Positions 1 through 8,030 are shown, numbered from the stretch's first letter. The stretch: 19,114 nt of DNA from JAVBSX01 sp964576215 (GCA_964576215.1 CAZNVM010000377.1:1-19114); one strand, 5' to 3'. The notes: generated by a model not told the origin, from the sequence alone. A program made the numbers and translations.

Positions 1-251
1 TTATTAAAGGTTTTGGCGATGTTGGTGCCGTATCGCAAATACACGAAACGTCGAACCTGCTCCAAAAAGACTCCAACGCCTCGTCCGCCGACAAAACGGA
101 TAGGTCATGCCTCCACCGCCCAACTCCTTAACAAAACATGACCTTTTTGCTTGACTTTTAACTCCAAACCACTGGCCCTATGCCCTATGCCCTCGACTGT
201 TTTGAGTCACCATTTGTTTACGGTTTGAGTTCGTAATTCGTAATTCGTAAT
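1..251. other. Left-edge spacer with no convincing gene
   Basis: Two plus-strand frames are open from the window edge, one ending at a TAA at 129-131 and the other at a TGA near 140. Either could be the C-terminal tail of a gene lying to the left, but neither shows a motif I recognise, so I call no CDS. The rest holds two short heptamer tandem tracts and AT-rich spacer leading into the 3' end of the minus-strand hydrolase gene. Confidence 0.4.
176..193. repeat. Tandem heptamer CCCTATG, 2.5 copies
   Basis: The unit CCCTATG is repeated at 176-182 and 183-189, followed by CCCT. A related string, ATGCCCTA, recurs at 3983-3990 beside another heptamer tract. It belongs to the family of short intergenic heptamer tracts seen throughout this window. 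Confidence 0.6.
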
Positions 252-253
252 TC
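230..253. repeat. Tandem heptamer TTCGTAA, 3.4 copies
   Basis: Three perfect TTCGTAA units at 230-250 are followed by TTC. On the minus strand the tract begins at the stop codon (TGA, 254-252) of the GHL10 gene, so it forms the first bases of that gene's 3' untranslated region. Confidence 0.7.
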
Positions 254-2243
254 ATTTCGTCGGTCCCGTTGCAAGGGCGGGCGGTATTTCGGTAATGGAC
301 GTTTGGCTCAGGTTGAAAATCGTAAACCCGTCCAGGCCGTTTTGACGAGCGATGTCAATTTGCACCGCGATCTCTTCCGGTTTGAGCCGGACGGCGTCCA
401 CCGTTGCCCCAATACCGGGATAGATCGGAATCTTCCCCCCGGTAAGCTCCAACTGTGCCTTGATGTAACCGCTGAATGCCGCCGGGCTGATGGTGTAATT
501 CATCGTGCATATAAAATCGAGGTATCCCCGCTCCACCCAGAGCGGCCATTCCTGAAGCACCCATTCTTTGCACTGCGGATACATCGGCCACAACGCCGCC
601 GAAATTTTTACTTTGAGATTTTTCTCCTTGACCGCCGCATGGACATCAGCGACCAACGCCGTCACTTGATCGCACCGCCATTGGTTGTATTCCGACTTGA
701 ACCGTCCGTTATAACCGCAATCCCGCGGCCAGTTGAGCGTTTCGTCGGCCTTGAGCAGATTTTGGGAACGCGCAAACTCCGTAAACCGCTCCTTGCAACC
801 GTCACAGTAGCACGCATTGTCGTTGGGATAACGGATGTAATCGAAATGAATTCCGTCAACGTCGTACTTTTCGGCGACTTCGAGCATGGAATCCCGTTCC
901 AGTGCTCTGTTGAGCGGATGCGACGGACACAACCAGCCATCTTCTTCGCCGTTAAATTTTTTCAAGAGCCGGCCTTGGTTACGCATTTCGTCGAAAAACG
1001 ACTTAGGGGCACGATGCGACGCATAGTAATTGACTTTCCAGACGTGAACCTCGACGCCATATTTCTTCCCGGCGGCAACGGCTTGGGCAATTTGGTCGCC
1101 GTATTTTTCGAAAGTTTCACTTCGCGGCAAAAGATCGCTCTCGTAATGAGCCAATCCGCCCCAAAGCATGTTCGGTATCACGGCGTTGAACCCGTTTTCC
1201 GAAAGCTCCTTCATCGTCCGGTCCCAATCGCCGGGATACGCCCCGGTCCCGGCATGTTCCCACCACGCCCGAAATTCGTTCGGCTTGCTCGGAAAGCTCG
1301 TTAAGTACGCCGTAACCCGTTGTTCGTGAAACTCGCAAAGTTTTTTATAAAACCCGGGATAGAGATCGACCTTTTCAGGCAATTTCTGGAACGACGCAAC
1401 ATCTCTTGCCTGCGCGGCCTTAAACGATTCATACCCTTCCGGAAGTTGACCGACGGATTCGATTGCCTTTTTCTTTTTTTCAATGAGAATTCGCCAAATT
1501 GTCGGGTCCGCTTCGCCGAGCAAGGAGAGCATTGAAAAGGTGTCGTTTCCGATTTTGTTGCCGTATTTGAGGGAACCATCGTTCAAATAGGTGATTCGGA
1601 CAAGGGAACCATCGCCGACTTGTTCGTTAAAACCTTCGCTTGTGAGGAGGATTTTTCTTCCTTTGAGTTTTTCCGCTCCCCCGATTTGCTCGAGTTCGTT
1701 TTTCGTTACACGAACGAACGGAACGCCGTTTTCGAGGAATTTTTGCTGGAGATTGGCGGCGGCTTGCCGTTCACCTTCCGAGCGATTTTCGGGAACGAGC
1801 AAAAGAATCGAGTGGGTGCTTGCTTCCAGTTTTTCGAGTTTGAGCGACGAATCGATCGCCTGTCCCCTCCAAAAACCGACGCGGAAGGTATCGACTTTGT
1901 CAAATCCGGCGGGAGTGCCTTCGGACATGGGCCGGGATTTGTCGAAGGTGAGCGTTTGCAGCCCGGTTTTCGTGACCGTGGTGTTGATACTGTACCATCC
2001 GCCGCCGCTACGGAAGTAGAGCGTGGTGGTGCCGATCGCACTGGGATTCTGTACGTCGAGGGTCAGCTGAAACTGGTCGAACGCCGTCAGATCGGCTTTT
2101 AACTCGAAATCCTCGTAAACTCGCTCAAGAGTTTTCTCGGTCGCAAACGGAAGCGTCAGCGTTTTGCCCTCGAACTGATAAAGCGTCTCTCCGCAAGCGA
2201 GATTCGCAAACAGCAAAACGAAAACCAAAGCAATATGTCTCAT
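252..2243 (-). CDS. Secreted glycoside hydrolase-like protein, GHL10 (DUF187) family
   Basis: A 663-residue protein expected to act on polysaccharide outside the cytoplasm; the substrate cannot be read from sequence. It opens with a signal peptide (MRHIALVFVLLFANLACG). Residues about 20-140 look like a beta-sandwich, possibly carbohydrate-binding, domain. The C-terminal half (about 320-640) is a TIM-barrel typical of GHL10 (Pfam PF02638). Its hallmark is the VDGIHFDYIRYP motif near residue 465, with acidic residues suited to catalysis, followed by a CYCDGC cysteine cluster. The ATG at 2243 is preferred because AAAGGAG lies just upstream. An in-frame TTG at 2261 would place that ribosome site inside the gene. 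It appears monocistronic, and its upstream spacer contains the MITE-like element. Family assignment is confident; substrate is unknown. Confidence 0.85.
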   Translation of the reverse strand: MRHIALVFVLLFANLACGETLYQFEGKTLTLPFATEKTLERVYEDFELKADLTAFDQFQLTLDVQNPSAIGTTTLYFRSGGGWYSINTTVTKTGLQTLTFDKSRPMSEGTPAGFDKVDTFRVGFWRGQAIDSSLKLEKLEASTHSILLLVPENRSEGERQAAANLQQKFLENGVPFVRVTKNELEQIGGAEKLKGRKILLTSEGFNEQVGDGSLVRITYLNDGSLKYGNKIGNDTFSMLSLLGEADPTIWRILIEKKKKAIESVGQLPEGYESFKAAQARDVASFQKLPEKVDLYPGFYKKLCEFHEQRVTAYLTSFPSKPNEFRAWWEHAGTGAYPGDWDRTMKELSENGFNAVIPNMLWGGLAHYESDLLPRSETFEKYGDQIAQAVAAGKKYGVEVHVWKVNYYASHRAPKSFFDEMRNQGRLLKKFNGEEDGWLCPSHPLNRALERDSMLEVAEKYDVDGIHFDYIRYPNDNACYCDGCKERFTEFARSQNLLKADETLNWPRDCGYNGRFKSEYNQWRCDQVTALVADVHAAVKEKNLKVKISAALWPMYPQCKEWVLQEWPLWVERGYLDFICTMNYTISPAAFSGYIKAQLELTGGKIPIYPGIGATVDAVRLKPEEIAVQIDIARQNGLDGFTIFNLSQTSITEIPPALATGPTK

Positions 2244-2301
2244 CGTTTTTTCTCCTTTCAAAGTGTAAGCGGAGCGGCGTGAATCTTAATTCACCAATCA
2301 T

Positions 2302-2393
2302 AATGGTAGCCGGGAACGGAGCGCAGCGCAGTGACCGGATTTCCCGGCGATTCGGTCCGGTCGCTTCACTCCGTTGCGCTCCCGGCTGCCATT
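2302..2393. repeat. Imperfect 38-bp inverted repeat (REP-like)
   Basis: The arms 2302-2339 and 2356-2393 are reverse complements over 38 bp with several mismatches, separated by 16 bp. Both outer ends read AATGGYAGCCGGGA, and the inner parts are GC-rich. It lies upstream of the GHL10 start, so it is not that gene's terminator. It resembles dispersed REP or MITE-type palindromes, but only one copy is visible in this window. Confidence 0.6.
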
Positions 2394-2475
2394 CCTCGCC
2401 AAGTTGTTAGCGGCCTGACCCGCATGGTCATTCTATTCCAAAATTGCAGGTAAAACAAGAGAGCGAAATGACGAA

Positions 2476-2720
2476 GCAGGAGGATTGCAAAGTCCCTGGG
2501 AACGCAGGCTTCCAGCCTGCGCGAAGGTTGCGGAATGGAGTCTCTGCCCTGCGCAGGTAGGATGCCTACGAACTCATCGGCAGGCTGGAAGCCTGCGTTC
2601 CCAGGCGAACTCATCGGCAGGCTGGAAGCCTGCGTTCCCAGGCGAACTCATTGGCAGGCTGGAAGCCTGCGTTCCCAGGAAATGCGTTCCCAGGAAAAAT
2701 GCGACTTTGCAATCCTCCTG
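2476..2720. mobile_element. MITE-like 245-bp element with 18-bp TIRs and 9-bp direct repeat
   Basis: The ends are perfect 18-bp inverted repeats: CAGGAGGATTGCAAAGTC at 2477-2494 and its reverse complement at 2703-2720. Immediately outside, AATGACGAA occurs as a 9-bp direct repeat at 2467-2475 and 2721-2729, as expected for a target-site duplication. The interior holds palindromic modules (GGGAACGCAGGC...GCCTGC), one in one orientation at 2495-2520 and three in the other from 2580, and no transposase. The structure is directly visible. Mobility, and the family of any transposase acting on it, are inferred. Confidence 0.65.
2580..2694. repeat. 37-bp tandem repeat, three copies plus a partial
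   Basis: A 26-bp palindromic core starting GCAGGCTGGAAGCCTGC recurs at 2580-2605, 2617-2642 and 2654-2679. The spacing is exactly 37 bp, with linker CGAACTCATCG or CGAACTCATTG. A partial copy (TGCGTTCCCAGG) follows at 2683-2694, and an inverted copy lies at 2495-2520. The linkers are nearly identical, so this is tandem amplification inside the MITE-like element and not a CRISPR array. Short proline- and tryptophan-rich ORFs across it are by-products of the repeat. Confidence 0.8.
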
Positions 2721-2860
2721 AATGACGAAATAAACCCTACAAACCGTAAAATTGTCAGAATACGGGTTCCTTACCTCCAAATTTTTCTTCTTTGACTTTG
2801 CTTTCCCGGGGCGACGGAGATAGAATTCCATGAAATACGTCTTTCGGCGTTGCAATCTTT

Positions 2861-2874
2861 GTGAATTGTGAATT
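2861..2874. repeat. Tandem heptamer GTGAATT, two copies
   Basis: Two adjacent GTGAATT units end ten bases before the ATG of the HD-GYP regulator gene. They take the place where a Shine-Dalgarno sequence would be expected, and no GGAG-like site is present. Confidence 0.5.
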
Positions 2875-2883
2875 AATCCCACT

Positions 2884-3924
2884 ATGAAGACAATTTTCGT
2901 TGTAGATGACAGCGATACCAATCTGGTGGCGGCAAAAACCGCATTGGACGGTACGTACAAAACCTTTGCCCTGCCATCGGCATCGAAGATGTTCAAACTT
3001 CTGGAAAATTCCACCCTCTTCCCCGATCTTATCCTGTTGGACTTGGACATGCCGGAAACGGACGGGTTTGAGGCAATGAAGGTAATAAAATCAAACCCTA
3101 GATTAAAGTCGATTCCCGTCATTTTTCTTACGGCAAAAAATGATGCGGAATCGGAAATACACGGCTTTGAAATGGGTGCGCTTGACTTTATCACCAAACC
3201 CTTTTCGCCACCTGTTCTGATAAAAAGGATCGAAACACATATCGAAACGGACAGTTTGATCAAAAAAAGTCAGCAGGCTGTACGTGATGTCCACCACGCA
3301 ACGATCAACGTGATCGCGGATATGGTGGAATGTCGGGACAAGGTCACAGGTGGGCATATCGAACGAACGCAGGTTTATCTGGAAATCCTCGTGAACGAAC
3401 TTATTCGTGCCGGGAGCTATGCCGAGGAAATGGCTGGCTGGGACATGAGTTTGCTTTTACCGTCAGCCCAATTGCACGATGTCGGTAAAATCGTTGTTAG
3501 CGATACAATACTTAACAAAACCGAAAAACTCACTGAGGAAGAGTTCAGTCTCATCAAGCAGCACTGCACCGAGGGGGAGCGGATCATCGACCGAATCATC
3601 AGCAAAACAGAAGAGGACAGTTTCTTGTTTCACGCCAAAATATTCGCAGGCTATCACCACGAAAGATGGGACGGTACAGGCTATCCACGCAAACTCGCCG
3701 GGGCGAACATTCCGCTTGAGGGAAGGATTATGGCCATTGTGGACGTGTACGATGCGTTGATTTCCGAACGTCCCTATAAAAAGAAGTTTACATATCAGCA
3801 AGCGGTCGAAATCATTGAAAAAAGCAGCGGCTCCCATTTCGATCCCAAAATCGTGGAGGCTTTTTTGAATGTAGCAGACGATTTTTTGGGCGGACTGATG
3901 GCGGCAAGAAATTCCGGGAAATGA
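2884..3924 (+). CDS. Response regulator, REC plus HD-GYP (cyclic-di-GMP phosphodiesterase)
   Basis: A 346-residue cytoplasmic two-component output protein. The receiver domain (about 1-120) has the acidic pair D8/D9, phospho-acceptor D53 in LLDLDMP, T83 and K105. The HD-GYP domain (about 135-335) keeps H198-D199 in LHDVGK, the HHE triad at 258-260 and GYP at 266-268. It is therefore likely an active phosphodiesterase that degrades cyclic-di-GMP when its receiver is phosphorylated. The hybrid kinase gene starts 93 bp downstream on the same strand and is the obvious phosphodonor, directly or through its HPt domain. No Shine-Dalgarno sequence is visible; a GTGAATT heptamer pair lies upstream instead. 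Domain assignment is secure, the activity is inferred from intact residues, and the pairing is inferred from position. Confidence 0.92.
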   Translation: MKTIFVVDDSDTNLVAAKTALDGTYKTFALPSASKMFKLLENSTLFPDLILLDLDMPETDGFEAMKVIKSNPRLKSIPVIFLTAKNDAESEIHGFEMGALDFITKPFSPPVLIKRIETHIETDSLIKKSQQAVRDVHHATINVIADMVECRDKVTGGHIERTQVYLEILVNELIRAGSYAEEMAGWDMSLLLPSAQLHDVGKIVVSDTILNKTEKLTEEEFSLIKQHCTEGERIIDRIISKTEEDSFLFHAKIFAGYHHERWDGTGYPRKLAGANIPLEGRIMAIVDVYDALISERPYKKKFTYQQAVEIIEKSSGSHFDPKIVEAFLNVADDFLGGLMAARNSGK

Positions 3925-3944
3925 TGACGTCGGAAGTAGGAGTA

Positions 3945-3980
3945 AGACGGCAGACGGCAGAATCTCATTTCTCATTTCTC
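3945..3980. repeat. Two adjoining heptamer tracts, AGACGGC and TCTCATT
   Basis: AGACGGC occurs twice at 3945-3958, then TCTCATT twice at 3963-3976 followed by TCTC. The tracts fill the short spacer between the HD-GYP regulator and the hybrid kinase. The same TCTCATT doublet recurs at 9235-9248, about 5 kb away, which shows that this unit is dispersed. Confidence 0.65.
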
Positions 3981-4017
3981 CCATGCCCTAGTTTACATGT
4001 TGAGTAGAGGTTAATTC

Positions 4018-6774
4018 GTGCAGACAGATCAATCAGAAAACCCGGGTTTGCGAAAAAACGACCCACACTTAAAGAACAGGTTTGTTACGTTTTCCGTCCT
4101 GTTGTTTTTGGTCATTCTTGTGGCGGGAAGCGTCGCTTATATGTTTTCAATGCGACAAATTATCCGGAAAAACAAGGGGGATGAACTGACCCGGATACTG
4201 GAATATGAGCGTATAAAACTGGAAACCTCGGTCAACGCGGAAATTACCATTGTGCTTAAACTGGCAAGTTCACCGTTAATAAAACGATATTTTTCCAATC
4301 CCAACGCCCCGGAACTGAAAACACTCGCTTTTGAGGAATTTTCCTCCTACCGATCCGCGTTTAACGCCCATTGCATTTTCTGGGTCAATGATATCGATAA
4401 GATATTTTATATCGATGACAACGATCCGTATCTCCTCGATCCGGCGGTTTCCACAAACTATTGGTATAACATGACCCTCTATGAAACGGAGGTGTATAAC
4501 TTTAATATTAACTACAATCCCGATCTCAAAGTTACCAGACTCTGGATTAATGCACCGGTTTTCGACGCCGAACACAAACCCATCGGGATGGTGGGAACCG
4601 GCATCGATCTGTCGGCGTTCATCAGTACGATTTATCAAACGATCAGTGACGGTGTCGATTTTTATTGCTTTAACGCTTACGGAGAAATTACCGGAGCGAA
4701 AAATATCGATGTCCTTGTTAAAAAAAAGAAAATCGATGATGAATTGGAGCATTTTGACGCATTTAACAAGGCATTACAACTTGAACCCGGCGAAACACGG
4801 TCTTTTAATGTTCCGCATGGAAAGATTGCCACCGGCACGATTCCCCTTCTGAAATGGTACTCGGTCGCGTTCGTGCCCGACAGTATCAATGACTATAAAA
4901 CCCCCGTAACGGCACTGTTTTTCACGATGTTCGTGGTCATCGCACTGAGCTTCATTATATTCAATGTGTTTATTGCCCATTATCTCAAATCCTTGAACAA
5001 CACGTTGATCTCTCTTGAAGTCGCCTCGCGGGCCAAAAGCGATTTTTTAGCGCGTATGAGTCACGAAATACGCACGCCCATGAATGCCATCATCGGTATT
5101 GCCCAAATCGGGTTACAGAAAGAGGATTTGCCGAGGGAATACACTGCGGCACTGGACTACATCTACGGTGCCGGCAATAACCTGCTCGGAATTATCAACG
5201 ACATTCTTGATATGTCGAAAATCGAAAGCGGCAAGATCGAACTGAATCTTGCGGAATACGATCTACCGAACGTGATCTACGACACGATCCAGTTGAATAT
5301 GGTACACATTGGATCGAAACAGATCGAGCTTCAGCTTGATATCAGCGAAAATTTGCCCGCAAAGTTGATTGGCGACGAGTTGCGGCTGAAACAAATTTTG
5401 AGCAACCTGCTCTCCAACGCTTTCAAATATACGGAACAAGGATACGTAAAACTGACTGTGGATCATTCGGTGAAAGAGGATGATGTCATGCTGCGGTTTA
5501 TCGTTGAGGATACCGGGCAGGGAATGAAACCTGAGGATTTGGAAAAATTGTTTTCGGAATACCTGCGTTTCAACAGAAAAAACAACCGAATCATCGAAGG
5601 AGTGGGTCTTGGTTTAACGATCACCAAGGGACTCGTGGAGATCATGAGTGGTACGGTTCAAGTGGAAAGTGAATATGGCAAAGGGAGCAAATTTACTGTT
5701 GTAACAAGACAAAAGGCGGTCGGAGACAATACGATCGGCAGTCCCTCTTCGATACTTCGGGCCTTCACCTTTACGAGTGAACGAAAGAGGGCCAGTAAGC
5801 ATGTTGCCCTTGTCCCGATGCCCTACGGAAAAGTGCTTGTCGTCGATGATGTGGACACAAATTTGTACGTTGCCGAAGGGATGCTGATGCCGTACGAGTT
5901 GACTATCGAAACGGCAAAAAGCGGCTTTGCCGTGATTGACTTAATCACAGGCGGCAAAACTTATGACATTATTTTTATGGACCACATGATGCCGCAAATG
6001 GACGGAATAGAGACCACGCAAAAGTTACGTGCCCTGGGTTACACGGGAGCGATTGTCGCCCTGACCGCGAATGCACTGGTGGGTAACGAGGAGATGTTTT
6101 TGCAAAACGGTTTTGACGGATTTATCTCGAAGCCGATCGATACACGGTATTTGGATGCCGCACTGAAAAAGTTCGTTTATGACAAGTACCCGGAAGAAGC
6201 CGCAAAGTATACGCCGAAGGTAACAGAGCCGGTCCAGGTGCCGCCCATTGAAATCAATCCGAAACTTCTCCAAATTTTCCGACGTGATGCGGAAAAAGCG
6301 ATTCCCGTGTTGCGCAGTTCCGCCGCAGAGGACAATGCCAAACTGTTTACCACAACCGTTCACAGCATGAAAACGGCACTGGCGAGCGTCGGCGAACAGC
6401 AGATGTCTGAGTTGGCATACAGTTTGGAAATTGCCGGACGAAACGGCGACAGGGAGTTTATTTCCGCCAACACGGAAGATTTTCTGAAAACGCTCGAATT
6501 TCTCATCCAAAGCCGGTGTCCGGCGAACGCCGCTGCCGACGATGGTATTGACGTTGTCGAAGATACCGCGTTTTTGACGGAACAGTTGCAAGTTGTGAAA
6601 ACGGCCTGTAAGGAATACGATGACACGACCGCATACGCCGCAATCGACTTGTTAAAAGAGAAATTGTGGAAACCGAAAACGTATGCGAAGCTCGAAGAAA
6701 TGCGGGATATGTTGTTTTTACACAGCGATTTTGACGGAGTGAGAGAACAGATCGAAACTCTTTTTCATGTCTGA
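4018..6774 (+). CDS. Membrane hybrid sensor histidine kinase with REC and HPt domains
   Basis: A 918-residue multistep phosphorelay kinase. Transmembrane helix 1 (about 22-46) and helix 2 (about 296-322) flank an extracytoplasmic sensor of about 250 residues that resembles a dCache domain (WINAPVFD...IGMVGTGIDLS). HisKA carries H349 in SHEIRTP. The ATPase domain has N467, D498 in VEDTG and the G2 box EGVGLGL near 527-532. The receiver has D610/D611, phospho-acceptor D655, T683 and K705. An HPt-like helix bundle has H782 in VHSMKTALASVG. The start is GTG at 4018, with AGAGG just upstream. It follows the REC/HD-GYP gene and probably signals to it. The sensed ligand is unknown. All phosphorelay residues appear intact. 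Confidence 0.93.
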   Translation: MQTDQSENPGLRKNDPHLKNRFVTFSVLLFLVILVAGSVAYMFSMRQIIRKNKGDELTRILEYERIKLETSVNAEITIVLKLASSPLIKRYFSNPNAPELKTLAFEEFSSYRSAFNAHCIFWVNDIDKIFYIDDNDPYLLDPAVSTNYWYNMTLYETEVYNFNINYNPDLKVTRLWINAPVFDAEHKPIGMVGTGIDLSAFISTIYQTISDGVDFYCFNAYGEITGAKNIDVLVKKKKIDDELEHFDAFNKALQLEPGETRSFNVPHGKIATGTIPLLKWYSVAFVPDSINDYKTPVTALFFTMFVVIALSFIIFNVFIAHYLKSLNNTLISLEVASRAKSDFLARMSHEIRTPMNAIIGIAQIGLQKEDLPREYTAALDYIYGAGNNLLGIINDILDMSKIESGKIELNLAEYDLPNVIYDTIQLNMVHIGSKQIELQLDISENLPAKLIGDELRLKQILSNLLSNAFKYTEQGYVKLTVDHSVKEDDVMLRFIVEDTGQGMKPEDLEKLFSEYLRFNRKNNRIIEGVGLGLTITKGLVEIMSGTVQVESEYGKGSKFTVVTRQKAVGDNTIGSPSSILRAFTFTSERKRASKHVALVPMPYGKVLVVDDVDTNLYVAEGMLMPYELTIETAKSGFAVIDLITGGKTYDIIFMDHMMPQMDGIETTQKLRALGYTGAIVALTANALVGNEEMFLQNGFDGFISKPIDTRYLDAALKKFVYDKYPEEAAKYTPKVTEPVQVPPIEINPKLLQIFRRDAEKAIPVLRSSAAEDNAKLFTTTVHSMKTALASVGEQQMSELAYSLEIAGRNGDREFISANTEDFLKTLEFLIQSRCPANAAADDGIDVVEDTAFLTEQLQVVKTACKEYDDTTAYAAIDLLKEKLWKPKTYAKLEEMRDMLFLHSDFDGVREQIETLFHV

Positions 6775-6923
6775 TTTTTGAGACGATTGTACGAAAAGCA
6801 AAACGATCTATCTCCTCTTTTTTAGCCGTACTCCGCGTACCGGTACTTGAAAATTCCACAATTTGAGCGACAATGCCTCTCAGATTGTTTCCAATTACTT
6901 TAACCCCCCACCATCACAATCCC

Positions 6924-7925
6924 ATGTACGAATCTGTCGCAGTGGTCGGCGCAACCGGTGCCGTAGGAACGCTTATTCTCCGTTTGCTCGAAGAAAGAAA
7001 CTTCCCTTTCAAAAAGATCAAATTTCTCGCCTCCAAACGAAGTGCGGGCAAGCCGATCACGTTTCAAGGAAAAACGTATACGATTGAAGAGATGACGCCG
7101 GAAGCGTTTGACGGCGTTCAACTTGCGATTGCGAGTACGCCGGACGAAACGGCCCGCGATTTTGTCCCGGAAGCGGTCAAACGCGGTTGCCTGGTAATCG
7201 ACGAAAGTGGTTATTGGCGTATGGACCCGACGGTGCCGTTGGTGATTCCGGAGGTGAACGGTGAAGCGATCAAGCAGCACAAGGGGATCATTTCCAGCCC
7301 GAATTGTTCGACGACGCAACTGGTGGTTGCCGTGAAACCGCTCCACGATTACGCCAAGGTGAAGCGGATCGTCGTCAGCACGTATCAGGCGGTCAGTGGT
7401 GCCGGTTTGGTCGGAACCCGTGATCTGTTCGGCGGAACAAAGGCGTTATTGGAGGGAAAAGATTATGAGTACGAAAATTTCCCATACCCGATTGCGTTTA
7501 ATTGTATTCCGCAGATCGGCGGTGTTAAAGAGAAGGGATACACGTCGGAGGAATTGAAGCTGTTGTACGAAACGCGAAAGATTCTGGGCGATGACACCAT
7601 TCAGGTTTGCCCGACGGCGATTCGGGTACCGGTGGCGAACGGTCATTCGGAAAGTATTTTGGTGGAAACGGAGCGGAAGATCACGGTCGAAAAGGCCAGG
7701 GAGCTATTCGCGGCGATGCCTGGTGTCATCGTCATGGACGACATGAGCAAGAAGGAGTACCCGATGCCGAATATTTGTACGGACCGGGACGAGGTTTTCG
7801 TCGGTCGGATACGGGAAGACATTTCGCAGCCGAACGGCCTGGCGTTTTGGTGCGTGAGCGACAATCTTCGCAAAGGAGCCGCCACGAACGCCGTGCAGAT
7901 AGCCGAATATGTACAAAAAATGTAA
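6924..7925 (+). CDS. asd: Aspartate-semialdehyde dehydrogenase
   Basis: This enzyme converts L-aspartyl-4-phosphate to L-aspartate-4-semialdehyde with NADPH, the branch step toward lysine, diaminopimelate, threonine and methionine. The 333-residue protein has the Rossmann motif GATGAVG at 9-15, active-site C128 in SPNCSTTQ, Q155 in STYQAVSGAG, and the substrate-binding stretch RVPVANGHSES (R234, H241). The start at 6924 is chosen because family members begin a few residues before GATGAVG. An in-frame ATG at 6873 would add 17 unrelated residues. Neither start has a clear Shine-Dalgarno sequence. The gene ends inside a perfect hairpin immediately before tRNA-Val, so the two may share a transcript. 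Identification is highly confident. Confidence 0.95.
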   Translation: MYESVAVVGATGAVGTLILRLLEERNFPFKKIKFLASKRSAGKPITFQGKTYTIEEMTPEAFDGVQLAIASTPDETARDFVPEAVKRGCLVIDESGYWRMDPTVPLVIPEVNGEAIKQHKGIISSPNCSTTQLVVAVKPLHDYAKVKRIVVSTYQAVSGAGLVGTRDLFGGTKALLEGKDYEYENFPYPIAFNCIPQIGGVKEKGYTSEELKLLYETRKILGDDTIQVCPTAIRVPVANGHSESILVETERKITVEKARELFAAMPGVIVMDDMSKKEYPMPNICTDRDEVFVGRIREDISQPNGLAFWCVSDNLRKGAATNAVQIAEYVQKM

Positions 7926-7937
7926 TTTTTGTACATA
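7908..7937. other. Perfect 12-bp hairpin spanning the asd stop codon
   Basis: TATGTACAAAAA (7908-7919) pairs perfectly with TTTTTGTACATA (7926-7937). The six-base loop holds the asd stop codon TAA (7923-7925), and the hairpin ends one base before the tRNA acceptor stem. No uridine tract follows the 3' arm, so it is not a standard terminator. An RNA processing site between asd and the tRNA is a reasonable guess. Confidence 0.6.
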
Positions 7938-7938
7938 A

Positions 7939-8012
7939 GGGCGGTTAGCTCAGTTGGTTAGAGCGTCTGGTTTACACCCAGAAGGTCACAGGTCCGAATC
8001 CCGTACCGCCCA
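7939..8012 (+). tRNA. tRNA-Val (anticodon UAC), atypical T-arm
   Basis: A full cloverleaf can be folded. The acceptor stem GGGCGGT/ACCGCCC is 7939-7945 with 8005-8011, and the D-arm is GCTC/GAGC. The anticodon stem TCTGG/CCAGA encloses loop TTTACAC with anticodon TAC at 7973-7975. The variable loop is AGGTC and the discriminator base is A at 8012. CCA is not encoded. The T-arm is odd: loop TCCGAAT has C at position 55 (7994), where tRNAs almost always have U (pseudouridine). The T-stem also has an A-C mismatch (7990 with 8002). Other arms are perfect, so it may still be a working gene or a recently damaged one. Confidence 0.85.
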
Positions 8013-8030
8013 GTACGTAAAGCCTTGAAT

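Noticed and set aside
303..1304. Long plus-strand open frame (333 codons) opposite the GHL10 gene
   Set aside because: It is antisense to a clear GHL10 domain and has a low-complexity, arginine-rich product with no motif. It mirrors the codon bias of the real gene.
2580..2694. Regularly spaced 26-bp repeats with 11-bp gaps, considered as a CRISPR array
   Set aside because: The gaps are nearly identical and far too short for spacers, and no cas gene is present. It is a 37-bp tandem repeat.
2574..3263. Minus-strand frame of 229 codons over the MITE-like element and the HD-GYP start
   Set aside because: It overlaps the receiver domain on the opposite strand, and part of it is repeat sequence.
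6873..6923. Upstream start for aspartate-semialdehyde dehydrogenase
   Set aside because: The 17 extra residues (PLRLFPITLTPHHHNP) are unlike the family, which begins just before the GATGAVG motif.
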